From NCBI GenBank assembly GCA_965216155.1, contig CBDCFD010000006.1, positions 248,001 through 312,000 on the forward strand: 64,000 nucleotides of DNA, written 5' to 3'. Shown in pieces: positions 16,379 through 25,254 of the stretch. The notes beneath the pieces are model-generated. The model saw only the letters and a program-made list of their open reading frames with translations. It ran no database searches and was not told where the DNA came from. The position numbers were made by a program, and so were the translations under genes. Numbering within the stretch: position 1 is the first letter of the stretch; each line of letters starts with the position of its first letter. This stretch comes from CATOSP01 sp965216155. GTDB taxonomy: Bacteria > Chloroflexota > Dehalococcoidia > Lucifugimonadales > UBA3495.

Positions 16379-17425
16379 ATGGATATCGGAGTAGGACTGG
16401 ATGGAGGGCTGCGCCTGTCCGCGTCGGAGCAGGTAGAGTTATCCCAGGAGACTGCCCGGCTTGGCTATACCAGCATTTGGACCAACGAAGGCAGCGGACA
16501 GGACATGTTCCAGGTCTGCGCCCAGCGGTGGGCCGCCAGCCGAGAGGTGGCGCCGGAGGGGCTGGCCACGGGAATCGCAGTGTCTCCTGTCATGTACCGT
16601 TCACCGGTTGCCTTTGCCATGAGCGGAGGGACCCTGAGCCAGCTCACGGGCGGCAAGTTCTACATGGGGATCGGCTCAGGCGGCGTGTACCGGCCCAGGT
16701 CTCGCCAGTCGATGGGGCTTCCAAGACTCTCCGCGCTGGCCATGATGCGTGATTACCTGATTACCGTGAAGGGCCTGGTCAACGGTGAAGAAGCCGACTA
16801 CCAGGGCGACGTCGTGACCCTGCGCGGCATCAAGCTCGACATTGACCCTCCCCCGAAGACTCCCGTATACCTTGGCGCGCTGGGGCCTGAAATGTTGCGG
16901 CTGACTGGCGAGCTTGCCGACGGCGCGTGCCTGAACTGGTGCAACCCGGAGCAAATTGCCTGGAGCCGGGAGAGGGTCGCCGAAGGGGCGGCCCGCGTCG
17001 GCCGGGACCCCGCTGAAGTTAAGATGGTCGAATACATACGAATCTGCGTCGACGATGACGTGGATACTGCCAGGCTTGCCTACGCAAAGGCAACGATGGG
17101 GTACGCCCTGGGACAGACGGTGCCAACCATACGGGAGCGGGGGTTGGGGTACCGAGCCCATTTCGAGCGCATGGGTTTTACCGAGGAATTGGCCGGGTTG
17201 GACGAGATGCGGACCAGTGGAGCCTCGCGCGACGAGGTGGCCGGCGCTTTCTCACCAGAACTCCTGAGCACAGTCGGCTACTATGGCAAGGCTGATGGCG
17301 CGGCGGAGGCGTTCGGCAAGCTCTCCCAGGGATTGGACACCGCGATCGTCCGCGTCGTATCGGCCCGGCCCGGCATCGAGTCCATCCTGGCCGCAATGAG
17401 GGCTTGCGCGCCCAACAAGGCCTAA
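16379..17425 (+). CDS. LLM-class flavin- or F420-dependent oxidoreductase
   Basis: 348 residues with the luciferase-like monooxygenase TIM barrel: MDIGVGLDGGLRLSASEQVE, then ARLGYTSIWTNEGSGQDMF, LSQLTGGKFYMGIGSGG and PPPKTPVYLGALGPEMLRL are classic LLM segments. Members use FMNH2 to oxygenate, or F420 to reduce or oxidise, small organic compounds. A cofE gene lies 34 kb away, so F420 is available, but the cofactor cannot be assigned from sequence alone. It is followed 51 nt later by an HpaB-type monooxygenase, likely on the same transcript. Confidence 0.92.
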   Translation: MDIGVGLDGGLRLSASEQVELSQETARLGYTSIWTNEGSGQDMFQVCAQRWAASREVAPEGLATGIAVSPVMYRSPVAFAMSGGTLSQLTGGKFYMGIGSGGVYRPRSRQSMGLPRLSALAMMRDYLITVKGLVNGEEADYQGDVVTLRGIKLDIDPPPKTPVYLGALGPEMLRLTGELADGACLNWCNPEQIAWSRERVAEGAARVGRDPAEVKMVEYIRICVDDDVDTARLAYAKATMGYALGQTVPTIRERGLGYRAHFERMGFTEELAGLDEMRTSGASRDEVAGAFSPELLSTVGYYGKADGAAEAFGKLSQGLDTAIVRVVSARPGIESILAAMRACAPNKA

Positions 17426-17476
17426 CACAGACTAACTCGGATTAACCGGGAACCAGGTTCGACGGGGGACTGATCT

Positions 17477-18931
17477 ATGGGTGTGCGCAACGGTAAGCAG
17501 TTTTTGGAAGGCTTGCGAGACGGCCGCGAGATCTGGCTGGAGGGAGAGCGGGTCGCCGACGTGACGGCGCACCCAAAGTTGGCCCGAATGGCCCATACAT
17601 TGGCCGGACTCTACGACCTGCAGGAGTCCCCCGATTATCACGAGCAGATGACCTTCCGCTCCCCCACCAGCGGGGAAGCGGTGTCGTTGTCATACCTGGT
17701 CCCCGAGACCTACGACGACCTCATACGCCGCAGAAAGGCCCTGGAGATAACCGCTGGCGCTTGCTACGGCATGCTGGGCAGGACTCCCGACTACGTGAAC
17801 ATCCAGTTGACGGCCATGCGCCAGATGTCCCATGTCTACGGCCGGAACGACACCGTGTTCCAACAGCGGTTGTTGGCATACCACGAATACGTGCGGGAGA
17901 ACGACCTGTGTCTCACCCATACGTTCGGACACCCGCAGGTCAACCGCGCCGTTCCCATCGCGGAGTTGCCTGACCCCTACGTGGCCCTGGGAGTGGTCGA
18001 CACGACCAGCGGGGGTGTAGTCGTCCGTGGGGCCAAGCTGCTCGCCACCCTGGCCCCGTTCTCGGACGAGATTTTCGCTCCCGTTGTCCGCCCCTTGCGT
18101 CCCGATGCGGAAGAGGACCGGAAGTATTGCATCTCCTTCTCCATACCGGTCAACTCGCCTGGCCTGCGGTTTATCTGCCGTCAGTCCCATGACCGGGGGC
18201 ACTCGCTCTACGATTATCCCCTGTCGGGCCGGTACGATGAGATGGACGCCCTGGCCGTGTTCGACAATGTGCTCATCCCATGGGACCGGGTCTTCGCCTA
18301 CGACGACATCGAGCTGGCCAACAATGCCCTGCGCCGGGTCGTGATGTGGCGCCAGTACATGCAACAGGTGGCGGTGAAGAACATCGCCAAGCTGGAATTC
18401 GTCCTGGGGATTACCCACGGCATCGCCGAAGCCATCGGCATCACCGGCTTCAGCCACGTCCAGGAGAAAATTTCCGAGATCATCGACACGATTGAGACCG
18501 TGCGGGCCTACATGAGAGCGGCGGAAGCCGACGCAGCGCCCTATGAAGGGGAGGGAATCTGGCCCGCCGCCGAACCCTGGACCGCCCTGCGCCACTGGTA
18601 CCCCGACGCCCACGACCGGGTCATCTGGATCGTGCAGCAGCTATCGGCGTCCGGTCTGATGCTGACCCCCACGGAAGAAGACCTGAACGGGCCTCTATCG
18701 GAGGATATCGCCAAGTACTATCAGGCGGCCAACATGGACGCGCCGGACAGGATTGGGCTGTTCCGGCTGGCGTGGGACCTCGCCGGTTCCGAATACGGCT
18801 CCCGGCAAACCCTTTACGAGCGGTTCTTCAATGGCGACGTGGTGCAACTACGGCAACGGCGGTTCGCCTCCTACGATTACAGCAGGGCGCAGGAGGCGTT
18901 ACGCTCGTTTATGGCCCAGGACGGCAACTAG
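17477..18931 (+). CDS. 4-hydroxyphenylacetate 3-hydroxylase (HpaB)-like FADH2-dependent monooxygenase
   Basis: 484 residues, standard HpaB/4-hydroxybutyryl-CoA dehydratase-fold length. The family hydroxylates phenols using FADH2 supplied by a separate reductase (HpaC-type), which I do not see nearby. Seen: MGVRNGKQFLEGLRDGREIW and GERVADVTAHP at the start, GMLGRTPDYVN, and the flavin-binding central stretch DALAVFDNVLIPWDRVFAY. It could instead act on other phenolic or heteroaromatic substrates. Convergent with an alpha/beta hydrolase, with only three bases between the two stop codons. Confidence 0.92.
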   Translation: MGVRNGKQFLEGLRDGREIWLEGERVADVTAHPKLARMAHTLAGLYDLQESPDYHEQMTFRSPTSGEAVSLSYLVPETYDDLIRRRKALEITAGACYGMLGRTPDYVNIQLTAMRQMSHVYGRNDTVFQQRLLAYHEYVRENDLCLTHTFGHPQVNRAVPIAELPDPYVALGVVDTTSGGVVVRGAKLLATLAPFSDEIFAPVVRPLRPDAEEDRKYCISFSIPVNSPGLRFICRQSHDRGHSLYDYPLSGRYDEMDALAVFDNVLIPWDRVFAYDDIELANNALRRVVMWRQYMQQVAVKNIAKLEFVLGITHGIAEAIGITGFSHVQEKISEIIDTIETVRAYMRAAEADAAPYEGEGIWPAAEPWTALRHWYPDAHDRVIWIVQQLSASGLMLTPTEEDLNGPLSEDIAKYYQAANMDAPDRIGLFRLAWDLAGSEYGSRQTLYERFFNGDVVQLRQRRFASYDYSRAQEALRSFMAQDGN

Positions 18932-18941
18932 CTTCTAGTTG
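18925..18941. terminator. Palindrome spanning two convergent stop codons
   Basis: CAACTAG-CTT-CTAGTTG is a perfect 7-bp inverted repeat. Its arms contain the TAG stops of the HpaB-like gene (plus strand) and of the alpha/beta hydrolase (minus strand). It could give a weak bidirectional hairpin, but there is no T-run, so a terminator role is uncertain. Confidence 0.4.
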
Positions 18942-19747
18942 TCGTCGGCCACGCCAGCGGCGGCGGGCGCCTGAGCCACAGCAGCCGCGCTCTCGATGAA
19001 GCGCAATACCTCGAAGTTGAAGATGTCCGGCTTCTCGAAATAGACCGAGTGTCCGGCCTCCGGCACCTTCAACAACCGCGAGCCGGGGATGGCGTTGGCG
19101 CCGGCCTCGATTACCTGCGGCGGCGAAATACGGTCGTCCTCGCCAACAAAGAAGAGCGTAGGGACCGTTAGCTGAGACAGCTCGGCGGCTCCGGGGGCTC
19201 CCGGTTGACTCCCTGCCGGGTCGTGGCGCGGCGGGTTGATGCGGGATATTTGCAGGTACAGGTTGGCCAAGTTGGGGTTCCGCTGTACGAAGAGGGGAGA
19301 TACGGCCCTGAACCCGATTTCGCCGGGATCCGGGTTGGCTTCCCGCCATTGACGCTGCTGCTCCAGCACCTCTGGGACGTTCATACCGCCCACGGTGTCC
19401 GCCATCACCAGGCTCTTGGTCCGGTGGGGATAAGCTACCGCGAACCCGAGCATCGTCCTCCCGCCCATCGACTGGGCCACCAGGTGTGCCGAGTCGATCT
19501 CCAGGTGGTCCAACAGCCCTCGGAGGTCATCCACGAACGACCCCGAGCCCGGCCCTCCCGGTGCGTCCAGCGAATGGCCAAAGCCGCGATGATCAAATGT
19601 CACGCAGCGGTACCGCTGGGAAAAGAATGGTATCTGCTGCCACCAGCTCAGCAGGTTGCCGCCCGCGCCGTGGGCGAAAATTATGGCGTCCCCTTCGCCA
19701 TAGCTCTGGTAGTGAAGGTCGATCCCGTTGATTCTCGCGCTGCTCAC
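18935..19747 (-). CDS. Alpha/beta hydrolase
   Basis: 270 residues. Seen: oxyanion-region HGAGGNLLSWWQQIPFF, the DHRGFGHS turn, nucleophile elbow AQSMGGR (Ser about residue 93), acid region VGEDDRISPP and catalytic His in PEAGHSVYFEKP. The family includes C-C bond hydrolases, enol-lactonases and haloperoxidase-like esterases. The proline/alanine-rich final 20 residues are unusual and look disordered. Placed in a catabolic block, so hydrolysis of a ring-cleavage product or lactone is a reasonable guess. Confidence 0.9.
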   Translation of the reverse strand: MSSARINGIDLHYQSYGEGDAIIFAHGAGGNLLSWWQQIPFFSQRYRCVTFDHRGFGHSLDAPGGPGSGSFVDDLRGLLDHLEIDSAHLVAQSMGGRTMLGFAVAYPHRTKSLVMADTVGGMNVPEVLEQQRQWREANPDPGEIGFRAVSPLFVQRNPNLANLYLQISRINPPRHDPAGSQPGAPGAAELSQLTVPTLFFVGEDDRISPPQVIEAGANAIPGSRLLKVPEAGHSVYFEKPDIFNFEVLRFIESAAAVAQAPAAAGVADDN

Positions 19748-20078
19748 GTCGCACCTCCCGGTCGTTGGTCGACTTTATTCGGTCCCAATCCGAGCGATTC
19801 TATCACGGATCGGTTGATTCCAGGCCGGGAGCCGGAGTCCTCACAGGGTCTTTCACTATTCAGTACTACAGCCGGCTTGTACATGCCCCCTTTCGCAAAA
19901 GGTGGGTCTGGGGGGATTTCTGTAAGGCAAGCCATCCGGCGCTACTTTGAAAATCGCCCCTATCCTTTCAATGGTGATCAATGGTGGTAAACTAGCGTAG
20001 CTAAAATTACCCCGGCAGGACTTCGAGCCAGTCCGGCGGATGGGGAGGGCGTGATTCGTACACGAAAGGGAGGAAATC
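19748..20078. other. 331-bp gap: promoter region and short palindromic repeat
   Basis: No gene seen. Around 19887-19922, CCCCCTTTCGCAAAAGGTGGG is followed by GGGGGGATTTC, the look of a short intergenic palindrome of the CCCCCTTT-GCAAAGGGGG type. A possible -10 box TAAAAT at 20002-20007 (preceded by GTAGC) lies 70 nt before the next gene, which has the ribosome site AGGGAGG. Confidence 0.4.
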
Positions 20079-20636
20079 ATGGCTAGAACACCCACGGTAA
20101 CCCGGGAATCAGTGCCCGAAAACCAGCACGAAGCCTTCGACGCTTATGTCCAAGAACGCGGCCAAGTGCCGACGGGCGGACCCGGATCGGTAATGCTTAA
20201 CGCCCCGAAGGCGGCCGAATTGGCCCTGGGCCTCGCCCTCTACCTCAGGAGCCAGACCTCGCTGGAGCCCAGGATCAGGGAGTTGGCGATGCTGGTGGCG
20301 GCCCGCGAGAACAACTGCCAGTACATCTGGAACGCCCACGCGCCCCCGGCCCGCGCCGCCGGCCTGCGCGATGAAATCGTGGACGCCCTCCGCGACAGGG
20401 AAGACCTTCCAAATCCCTCTGCCGACGAGGCGGCGGTCGTGGCCTACGGCCAGGAATTCTTCCGGACCCGCAGCGTAAGCCAGGCCGCTTTTGACGCCGT
20501 GGTGGCCCAATTCGGTGTCCCCGGCACAACCGAGTTGACGACCCTGATGGGTTGTTACTCCATGCTCGCTTTCAACGTGAACGCCTTCGGGGTCGAGTTG
20601 CCCGAAGACCGCACCGAAGAGGCGCTGCCAATCTAG
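20079..20636 (+). CDS. Carboxymuconolactone decarboxylase / AhpD-like family protein
   Basis: 185 residues, about the length of two-helix-bundle AhpD-like proteins. Seen: LRSQTSLEPRIRELAMLVAA (typical RE-ELAIL helix) and the active-site region NNCQYIWNAHAPPARAAGL, which has one Cys and the family His but no CxxC pair, so peroxidase-type redox chemistry is unlikely. Such proteins accompany aromatic degradation genes. It starts a plus-strand run of five catabolic genes with ribosome site AGGGAGG. Confidence 0.9.
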   Translation: MARTPTVTRESVPENQHEAFDAYVQERGQVPTGGPGSVMLNAPKAAELALGLALYLRSQTSLEPRIRELAMLVAARENNCQYIWNAHAPPARAAGLRDEIVDALRDREDLPNPSADEAAVVAYGQEFFRTRSVSQAAFDAVVAQFGVPGTTELTTLMGCYSMLAFNVNAFGVELPEDRTEEALPI

Positions 20637-20733
20637 CTGCTAACTCGGCCCTTCAACGAATCTGGATACCGCGTCATGGGCGGTCCGCTGATATTCACGG
20701 CCGCCCAATCTACGACTGCTCCAGGAGGTCCCT

Positions 20734-21579
20734 ATGACCACCGGCACACAGAAAGCGGTGGACCGGAATGTCCAGGTCGGTGACCTGAACATCCACTACC
20801 TGGAATGGGGTGAAGCCACCGCTCCGCCCGTGATTATGGTCCACGGACTTAGCGGCAATGCCCACGCCTTCGACAACCTCGCCCCCCACTTCCTGCCCAA
20901 GTACCATGTCGTCTCCGTCGATGTCCGCGGCCGCGGCGGCAGCGATTGGGCGAAGGACGCGGACTACTCCAACGACGCTTACGTAGCTGACCTGGAGGTG
21001 TTCCGCCAGGCCCTGGGCTTCGAGCGGTTCTCCCTGGTTGGCACATCCATGGGTGGGAGAATCTCCATGACCTACGCCGGTACCTACCCTGACCGGGTGG
21101 AACGTGCCGTCTTAAACGACATTGGCCCCGACATTGACCCAAGAGGCGGCGACCGCATCGCCGCCGGCACCCGTGACGCGGTCACGTCCTTCGCCACCAT
21201 GGACGAAGTCCTGGCCTGGCATCGGGACCAGCGCCCGGCCTTTGGCCTTCTCAGCGAAGAAGAACAGCTCGCTACCGCTGGCCATGCGGTCAAACCCCAA
21301 CCCGGCGGAGGCTACACCTGGAAGATGGACCCGGCGGTGCGGAGCAACCCGCGGCGTCCCGACCCGGAGACCTCTTGGAAGCTTGCAAAGAACATTCCGT
21401 GCCCGGTCTTGCTGGTCCGTGGCGGAATCAGCGACCTGCTCTCGCCCGAGACATCCCAGCGAATGGTCCGGGAAATGCAAGACTGCCGGTTCGTCGAGGT
21501 CCCGGGTGTGGGACATGCCCCTACCCTGATGGAACCTGAAGCGTTTAACGCAATCAAAGAGCTTTTCGCCCTGGACTGA
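20734..21579 (+). CDS. Alpha/beta hydrolase (MhpC/enol-lactonase type)
   Basis: 281 residues. Seen: HGLSGNAHAFDNLAPHF oxyanion region, SVDVRGRGGSDWAKD, nucleophile elbow VGTSMGGRIS (Ser about residue 105), acid in VRGGISDLLSPET and catalytic His in PGVGHAPTLMEPEA. A lid domain sits between residues 140 and 210. Family members hydrolyse C-C bonds, enol-lactones or esters. Ribosome site AGGAGG precedes the ATG. It lies between the AhpD-like protein and an amidohydrolase, with 24 nt to the latter, supporting an operon. Confidence 0.92.
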   Translation: MTTGTQKAVDRNVQVGDLNIHYLEWGEATAPPVIMVHGLSGNAHAFDNLAPHFLPKYHVVSVDVRGRGGSDWAKDADYSNDAYVADLEVFRQALGFERFSLVGTSMGGRISMTYAGTYPDRVERAVLNDIGPDIDPRGGDRIAAGTRDAVTSFATMDEVLAWHRDQRPAFGLLSEEEQLATAGHAVKPQPGGGYTWKMDPAVRSNPRRPDPETSWKLAKNIPCPVLLVRGGISDLLSPETSQRMVREMQDCRFVEVPGVGHAPTLMEPEAFNAIKELFALD

Positions 21580-21603
21580 TTATCCCAACTCCGAGGAGGA
21601 GAC

Positions 21604-22605
21604 ATGGCAAGCCAACGTGAAGCATGGCTCGCGTTAACCGTGGAAGATGCCCTGGAACCGGGAATGCCCATTTGCGACCCGCACCACCACTTCTGGAATC
21701 GTGACGGCGACCGCTACCTCCTGGAGGAGCTTACTGAGGACGTGGGCGGCGGCCACAATATCGCCCAGACCGTGTTCATAGAGTGCCGTTCTATGTACCG
21801 GGCCCACGGTCCGGAGGAGATGCGCTCGACCGGCGAGACCGAGTTCGTCCAGGGTATCGCCGCTCAGAGCGCAAGCGGGCAGTTTGGGCCCACCGCCGTA
21901 GCCGCGGGGATCGTATCCAACGCCAATCTCATGCTGGGCGCGGTGGTCGAGCCGGTGCTGGAAGCCCACGTCGCCGCCAGCAATAACCGGTTCCGGGGTA
22001 TCCGGTTCTCCTGCGCGTGGGATGCCAGCCCGGAAGTTACTTCAGGCCGGTCCAACTCCCCCGGCATGATGCAAGACTCCAAGTTCCGTGAGGGCTTTGA
22101 CTGCCTGCAAAGAATGGGATTGAGCTTCGATGCGCTAGTCTACCATACCCAGTTGGGCGAACTGGCGGACCTGGCGGCAGCCTTCCCCAACGCGATAATC
22201 ATCCTGAACCACATTGGCCGCCCATTGGGAATCGGCCCTTACGCCGGCAAGCGGGACGAAGTGTTCGCCGACTGGAAGGCCGGAATCGCCGCCGTAGCCG
22301 CCCATGAAAACGTCGTGGTCAAGCTGGGTGGGTTCGGAAACGTGATCAGCGGCTACGACTGGCACCGGCGGGCCATTCCGCCCGCGTCGGCAGCGGTGGC
22401 CGAGACCATCGAACCGTGGCTGACCTACTGCATCGAACAGTTCGGCCCCAGCCGTTGCATGTTTGAAAGCAACTTCCCCGTGGACAAGGCGTCATATTCC
22501 TACACCACCTGCTGGAACGCCTTCAAGCGGTTGACCAGGAATTATTCGGAGACCGAGCAAGCCGCCATGTTCCAGGGTACGGCGGTGAAGGCTTACCGGC
22601 TCTAG
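21604..22605 (+). CDS. Amidohydrolase 2-family TIM-barrel hydrolase
   Basis: 333 residues. Seen: the metal-binding N-terminal motif ICDPHHHFWNRDG (about residues 20-32), later HIGRPLG and the C-terminal ESNFPVDKASYSYT, where the acid is the conserved barrel Asp. This matches the subgroup of 2-pyrone-4,6-dicarboxylate hydrolase, L-rhamnono-lactonase and ACMSD relatives, which hydrolyse lactones or decarboxylate. Ribosome site GAGGAGG lies 5 nt before the ATG. Position between an alpha/beta hydrolase and an SMP-30 lactonase suggests lactone or pyrone turnover; the substrate is not determinable. Confidence 0.92.
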   Translation: MASQREAWLALTVEDALEPGMPICDPHHHFWNRDGDRYLLEELTEDVGGGHNIAQTVFIECRSMYRAHGPEEMRSTGETEFVQGIAAQSASGQFGPTAVAAGIVSNANLMLGAVVEPVLEAHVAASNNRFRGIRFSCAWDASPEVTSGRSNSPGMMQDSKFREGFDCLQRMGLSFDALVYHTQLGELADLAAAFPNAIIILNHIGRPLGIGPYAGKRDEVFADWKAGIAAVAAHENVVVKLGGFGNVISGYDWHRRAIPPASAAVAETIEPWLTYCIEQFGPSRCMFESNFPVDKASYSYTTCWNAFKRLTRNYSETEQAAMFQGTAVKAYRL

Positions 22606-22607
22606 TT

Positions 22608-22648
22608 CTCACTAGCCACTATGCACTAGCCACCGGCCACTCAAAAAC
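22608..22648. repeat. CACTAGCCAC-type intergenic repeat
   Basis: CACTAGCCACT and CACTAGCCACCGGCCACT occur between the amidohydrolase and the SMP-30 gene. The same word family appears at 55.55 kb as a perfect tandem array and, in CAGTGGCC/GGTCACTGG form, at 11.23, 25.21 and 33.57 kb. Confidence 0.5.
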
Positions 22649-22662
22649 CACAGGAGGACAGG

Positions 22663-23580
22663 ATGTCACTGCAATGGGAGCAAGTCGCTGGACCGTTTAG
22701 CCGTTTGACCGAGGGGCCTGCCTGGGATGGTACAAGGCTCCTGTTCACCTACATCCCGGCCAGCCGCATCATGGCCTACGACCCCGAGACCGGAGATTGC
22801 AGTTTGTTCCGGGAGAATACCAACCATACCAACGGCCTGGCCTTCGATGCTGATGGACGCCTCTACGGGTGCTGCTCCGGCGGCAGGTCAATCGTGCGCT
22901 TCGAGCCCGGCGGAGGCACGACAACCATCGTCGATAGCCTGGACGGCCAAAAGCTCAACACCCCCAACGACCTGGCTATCGACCGGCAGGGCCGTATCTG
23001 GTTCAGCAACCCCTGGAACGTGGGGAACATCGACCCCAGCGAACAGCAGGAAATGGTCAACAAGGATATTCTGAGGGCCGCCCCCCAGCCGGACGGGAGT
23101 TGGACCTGCCAGCGCATGACCTTCGACACCACCGGTACCAATGGGTTGCTGGTCTCGCCGGATGGCCGGAGCCTGTACATCATCCAGTCCGACTCCGAGC
23201 CCGGCGGAATCCGGGAGTTGCGGTCCTACCCTATCAACGAAGACGGCTCCCTGGGCCAATACATCGTGCTCCACCAATTCGGGCAGGACCACCGGGGTCC
23301 TCAGCGCGGAATCGACGGCATGTGCCTGGACTCGGAAGGCAACATCATCGGCACCTCCGGTAACAACTTGGCCGGTCCTGGGCCGATGCTCTACGTCTGG
23401 ACCCCCCAGGGCCGGGTCCTGGAGACTTATCCGATGCCGGTAGGCGTGGATGGTCCGACCAACTGCGCCTTCGGAGACGCCGACCAGAGCAGCCTATACG
23501 TGACCACGGGTCAGGGGCACCTCCTCCGGCTGCGGAATACTGGGCGAAGGGGCTGGATCATGTGGCCGCCGGTCCGATAG
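22663..23580 (+). CDS. SMP-30/gluconolactonase-family beta-propeller protein
   Basis: 305 residues; a six-bladed propeller lactonase. Seen: LTEGPAWDGTRLLFTYIPA (metal Glu region), NTNHTNGLAFDADGRLYGCC, KLNTPNDLAIDRQGRIWFSN (Asn-Asp metal ligands) and GTNGLLVSPDGRSLYIIQSD. Members hydrolyse sugar acid lactones and related compounds in a divalent-metal-dependent reaction. No signal peptide, so cytoplasmic. Ribosome site AGGAGGA. It is directly followed by a GMC oxidoreductase, which could generate the lactone that this enzyme opens. Confidence 0.93.
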   Translation: MSLQWEQVAGPFSRLTEGPAWDGTRLLFTYIPASRIMAYDPETGDCSLFRENTNHTNGLAFDADGRLYGCCSGGRSIVRFEPGGGTTTIVDSLDGQKLNTPNDLAIDRQGRIWFSNPWNVGNIDPSEQQEMVNKDILRAAPQPDGSWTCQRMTFDTTGTNGLLVSPDGRSLYIIQSDSEPGGIRELRSYPINEDGSLGQYIVLHQFGQDHRGPQRGIDGMCLDSEGNIIGTSGNNLAGPGPMLYVWTPQGRVLETYPMPVGVDGPTNCAFGDADQSSLYVTTGQGHLLRLRNTGRRGWIMWPPVR

Positions 23581-23664
23581 GATGCGGCGGCGCAACGCCC
23601 AGGGCGCCCACAAGGGGCGCCCTGGAACCCTCCTTGGAACAATCCTTGATGGAGACAGAGAAAC

Positions 23665-25203
23665 ATGAAGTACGACGTCATCGTAATCGGAGCGGGCTCG
23701 GCGGGTTGCGTCGTCGCCGGGCGTTTGTCCGAGGACCCCAATCGCTCGGTGCTGTTGTTGGAAGCCGGCCCGGACTATCCCGACTTCGAGCACTACCCCG
23801 ACGACTTGAAATTCGGCTACAGCGCCACCGCTTCCCAACCCGGTGCGCCGCATAATTGGTCCTTTGAAGCTCGGGGACGGCCGGAGCAGACAGAGCCGAT
23901 GCCGGTTCCTCGGGGGAAGGTTGTCGGTGGCACCAGCGCCATCAACGGTCAGGTGATCCTGCGCGGCGCGCCGGAGGACTACGACTCTTGGGCCGCCCTG
24001 GGCAACGACGAATGGGAATACGTCAAAGTGCTCCCCTATTTTAGGAAGCTGGAAACCGATACCGACATTCGCGACGACTTCCACGGTACCGGCGGTCCCA
24101 TTCCGGTGCGCCGCTTCCAAATGCAGGAATGGCTGCCCTTCCAGAACGCTTTCTATCGCGCCGTGAGGGATGCTGGATACCCGGACGACCCGGACCTGAA
24201 CCACCCGGAGTCTGAGGGCGTCGGCCCGATTCCGATGAACAATCCCAATGGCATACGCATGAGCACCGGGCTGACCTACATCAACCCGAACCGCCACCGG
24301 CTCAACCTGACCGTCCGGGGCAACGTCCTGGTCCGGCGAATCCTGTTCGATGGCAACCGCGCTACCGGCGTGGAAGTGGAAAGCGGTGACGAGGTCTTCC
24401 GGGTCGAAGCCGAAGAGATCGTCTTAAGCGGCGGGGCCATTGCCTCGCCCCAGATATTGATGCTGTCCGGAATTGGGCCGGCGGAACACCTGCGCAGCCT
24501 CGGCATACCGGTGGTCCATGACTCTCCGGGAGTCGGTAAGAACTTCCGGGACCATCCCAATGCGCCGGTGCGTCTTAAGGTCAAAGAAGGTTTTCCCCAG
24601 GACTCGGAGGCGCCCAGGATTCAGGCCGCGCTGCGTTACACCGCCACTGGCTCCAATCTGCGCAACGACATCCAAATCATGCCTTCTTCCTTCTCCTTCC
24701 CCTTGGGCGGCGATCCCCTGGAAGGCGAGGGAGTGCGTTTCTCCTGCATCCTGGAACTGGCCGCGGGCAAGGGCGAAGTCACCCTTGCGTCCGCCGACCC
24801 CCACGACCAACCGGACCTCTACTACGGGTTCTTGGAAGAAGAATCGGACCGCGTGCGGCTGCGCGAGGCTGTCCGCATCTGCTTCGGGTTCCTGGAGCAT
24901 GAAGCGTTCACAGATATAGTGGACGGCCCTCTAACCCCGACCTACGAAGATGTGGCCACCGATGAAGCCCTGGACGATTGGCTGAATCGAAACATCAGCA
25001 CCTCCCAACACCTGGCCGGGACGTGCAAGATGGGCCCGGACTCGGACCCGATGGCGGTGGTCGACCAGTATTGCCGGGTGCGCGGGGTGCAAGGGCTGCG
25101 CGTGGCGGATACGTCGGTCATGCCCGACGTGGTGCGGGCCAACACCAACACCACGGCCATCACGATCGGCGAGCGCGTCGCAGACTGGATGAAGGGCCAT
25201 TAG
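23665..25203 (+). CDS. GMC-family FAD-dependent alcohol oxidoreductase
   Basis: 512 residues. Seen: N-terminal dinucleotide-binding VIVIGAGSAGCVVAGRLSE with LLLEAG following, GMC signature 1 RGKVVGGTSAINGQVILRG, signature 2 region GAIASPQILMLSGIGPAEHL and the C-terminal catalytic His-Asn region STSQHLAGTCKMG...RANTNTTAITIGER. Members oxidise alcohols or sugars (choline, glucose, aryl alcohols). Last gene of the catabolic run; it probably produces an aldehyde, ketone or lactone for neighbouring enzymes. Confidence 0.95.
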   Translation: MKYDVIVIGAGSAGCVVAGRLSEDPNRSVLLLEAGPDYPDFEHYPDDLKFGYSATASQPGAPHNWSFEARGRPEQTEPMPVPRGKVVGGTSAINGQVILRGAPEDYDSWAALGNDEWEYVKVLPYFRKLETDTDIRDDFHGTGGPIPVRRFQMQEWLPFQNAFYRAVRDAGYPDDPDLNHPESEGVGPIPMNNPNGIRMSTGLTYINPNRHRLNLTVRGNVLVRRILFDGNRATGVEVESGDEVFRVEAEEIVLSGGAIASPQILMLSGIGPAEHLRSLGIPVVHDSPGVGKNFRDHPNAPVRLKVKEGFPQDSEAPRIQAALRYTATGSNLRNDIQIMPSSFSFPLGGDPLEGEGVRFSCILELAAGKGEVTLASADPHDQPDLYYGFLEEESDRVRLREAVRICFGFLEHEAFTDIVDGPLTPTYEDVATDEALDDWLNRNISTSQHLAGTCKMGPDSDPMAVVDQYCRVRGVQGLRVADTSVMPDVVRANTNTTAITIGERVADWMKGH

Positions 25204-25254
25204 ATTCCTCCCCTGGTCAGTGGCCGGTAACCGCTCCGCGGGGCTCCGGGCGAT

